Origin: Alphaproteobacteria bacterium
GTDB taxonomy: Bacteria; Pseudomonadota; Alphaproteobacteria; SHVP01
Length of the DNA stretch: 5,923 nt
Assembly (NCBI GenBank): GCA_026421105.1
Contig: JAPKDI010000093.1
Span: 1 to 5,923, forward strand
Direction of reading: 5' to 3'
In this document: positions 5,425 through 5,923 of the stretch, piece by piece
Layout: each line of letters opens with the position of its first letter
Position numbering within the stretch: the first letter of the stretch is position 1
The notes under the pieces: model-generated
Told to the model about the DNA's origin: nothing
The model's input: the letters and a program-made list of their open reading frames with translations, nothing else
Databases searched by the model: none
Made by a program: the position numbers and the translations under genes

Positions 5425-5923
5425 TGCGCCGCAGCCCGTCTGGATCATAGAAAACCGTCGAGCATATTTCTGCGGCAATCGGTCGGCCGTCGGCCACTGC
5501 ATAGACCATTTCACCGGTGCGCGCGAAGCCATCGCGCACTAGGGCGAGTGCGATCGAGTGCCCGAGCGCGGGACTGAAATAACTCGATGTGACGTGACCC
5601 TGCATCGGGACCGGTTCGGCCTGCGGCAATCGTATCTTGCCGACCGACGCTGCGTCGACGATTTGCGCGCCCTCGGGAATAACCGCCACCGGATTGGTGG
5701 TCCGCAAACCAACGAATTGTTTGCGATCCCGCCGCGCGGTATCAGCACGATATAATGATCGCTTGCCAAGGAAGTCTTTCTTTTTCGACACGGCCCACAC
5801 CATCCCAAGATCAAGGGGCGTGACGGTGCCGTCAGTGTCTTGTCCGATTATCGGGTAGCCCTTCTCGGCGCGCAGAACGTGCATGGTTTCTGTGCCGTAG
5901 GGAGTAATGCCAAACGTAGCACC
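5417..5923 (-). CDS. soxA: Sarcosine oxidase alpha subunit, C-terminal part (5' end outside window)
   Basis: The last 168 residues of the large alpha subunit are present and the frame is open at the right edge. This part is the GcvT-like (aminomethyltransferase-fold) half, which in the known enzyme handles the C1 transfer to tetrahydrofolate. The first residues read GATFGITPYGTETMHVLRAE, with EKGYPIIGQDTDGTVTPLDL directly following. Next come VSKKKDFLGKRSLYR, DRKQFVGLRT, IPEGAQIV, PVPMQGHVTSSYFSPALGHS and IALALVRDGFARTGEMVYA, ending VFYDPDGLRRNG. This succession is highly characteristic of SoxA C-termini. An ATG lies at 5884 but is internal, because the conserved ITPYGTE sequence runs upstream of it in frame. 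The NAD- and FAD-binding N-terminal half, and soxB and soxD, would be expected beyond the right edge. No sign of frameshift or truncation at the 3' end. Confidence 0.92.
   Translation of the reverse strand, partial: GATFGITPYGTETMHVLRAEKGYPIIGQDTDGTVTPLDLGMVWAVSKKKDFLGKRSLYRADTARRDRKQFVGLRTTNPVAVIPEGAQIVDAASVGKIRLPQAEPVPMQGHVTSSYFSPALGHSIALALVRDGFARTGEMVYAVADGRPIAAEICSTVFYDPDGLRRNG

Noticed and set aside
5425..5532. N-terminal extension of the SoxG frame
   Set aside because: It overlaps the conserved SoxA C-terminus in another frame. The ATG at 5424 gives the usual SoxG length and the typical tight overlap.

Overview
The window reads as a single-strand (minus-strand) gene block from a Gram-negative bacterium. 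It is most likely an alphaproteobacterium of the Hyphomicrobiales/Rhodospirillales type. That placement is an inference from three things: a fairly GC-rich composition by eye, Sec-exported TRAP receptors, and a heterotetrameric sarcosine-oxidase-type operon beside TRAP transporters. I could not test it by a search. No RNA genes, insertion sequences, CRISPR arrays or attachment sites are visible. Every plus-strand open frame looks like a shadow of a minus-strand gene.

Layout, in the direction of transcription (right to left). (1) 5923-4843: the 3' end of soxA (sarcosine oxidase alpha subunit, C-terminal GcvT-like half, cut by the window edge), overlapping by 8 nt a complete soxG (gamma subunit). 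(2) A 126-bp spacer. (3) 4716-1831: a complete classical TRAP transporter, in the order periplasmic receptor dctP, small permease dctQ and large permease dctM. dctP and dctQ are 16 nt apart. dctQ and dctM share 4 nt, with dctM starting at a TTG inside the dctQ stop. (4) 1792-720: two unassigned genes that overlap by 4 nt. One is a 206-aa protein whose N-terminal half looks like a dimeric alpha/beta-barrel (HapK/REDY- or EthD-like) fold. The other is a 151-aa protein with two C-terminal membrane segments. (5) A 225-bp spacer. (6) 494-1: the first 164 codons of a second, different type of TRAP receptor (TAXI family), which has its own strong ribosome binding site and runs off the left edge.

Working model (inference): the SoxA/SoxG enzyme oxidatively demethylates, or otherwise oxidises, a secondary or tertiary amine acid, passing the C1 unit to tetrahydrofolate. 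The adjacent DctPQM imports that substrate or a precursor. The two unassigned genes are probably co-transcribed with the transporter. The TAXI receptor probably begins a separate uptake unit. The least described part is the coupled pair at 720-1792 sitting between two TRAP systems. Nothing here amounts to proof of a new system.
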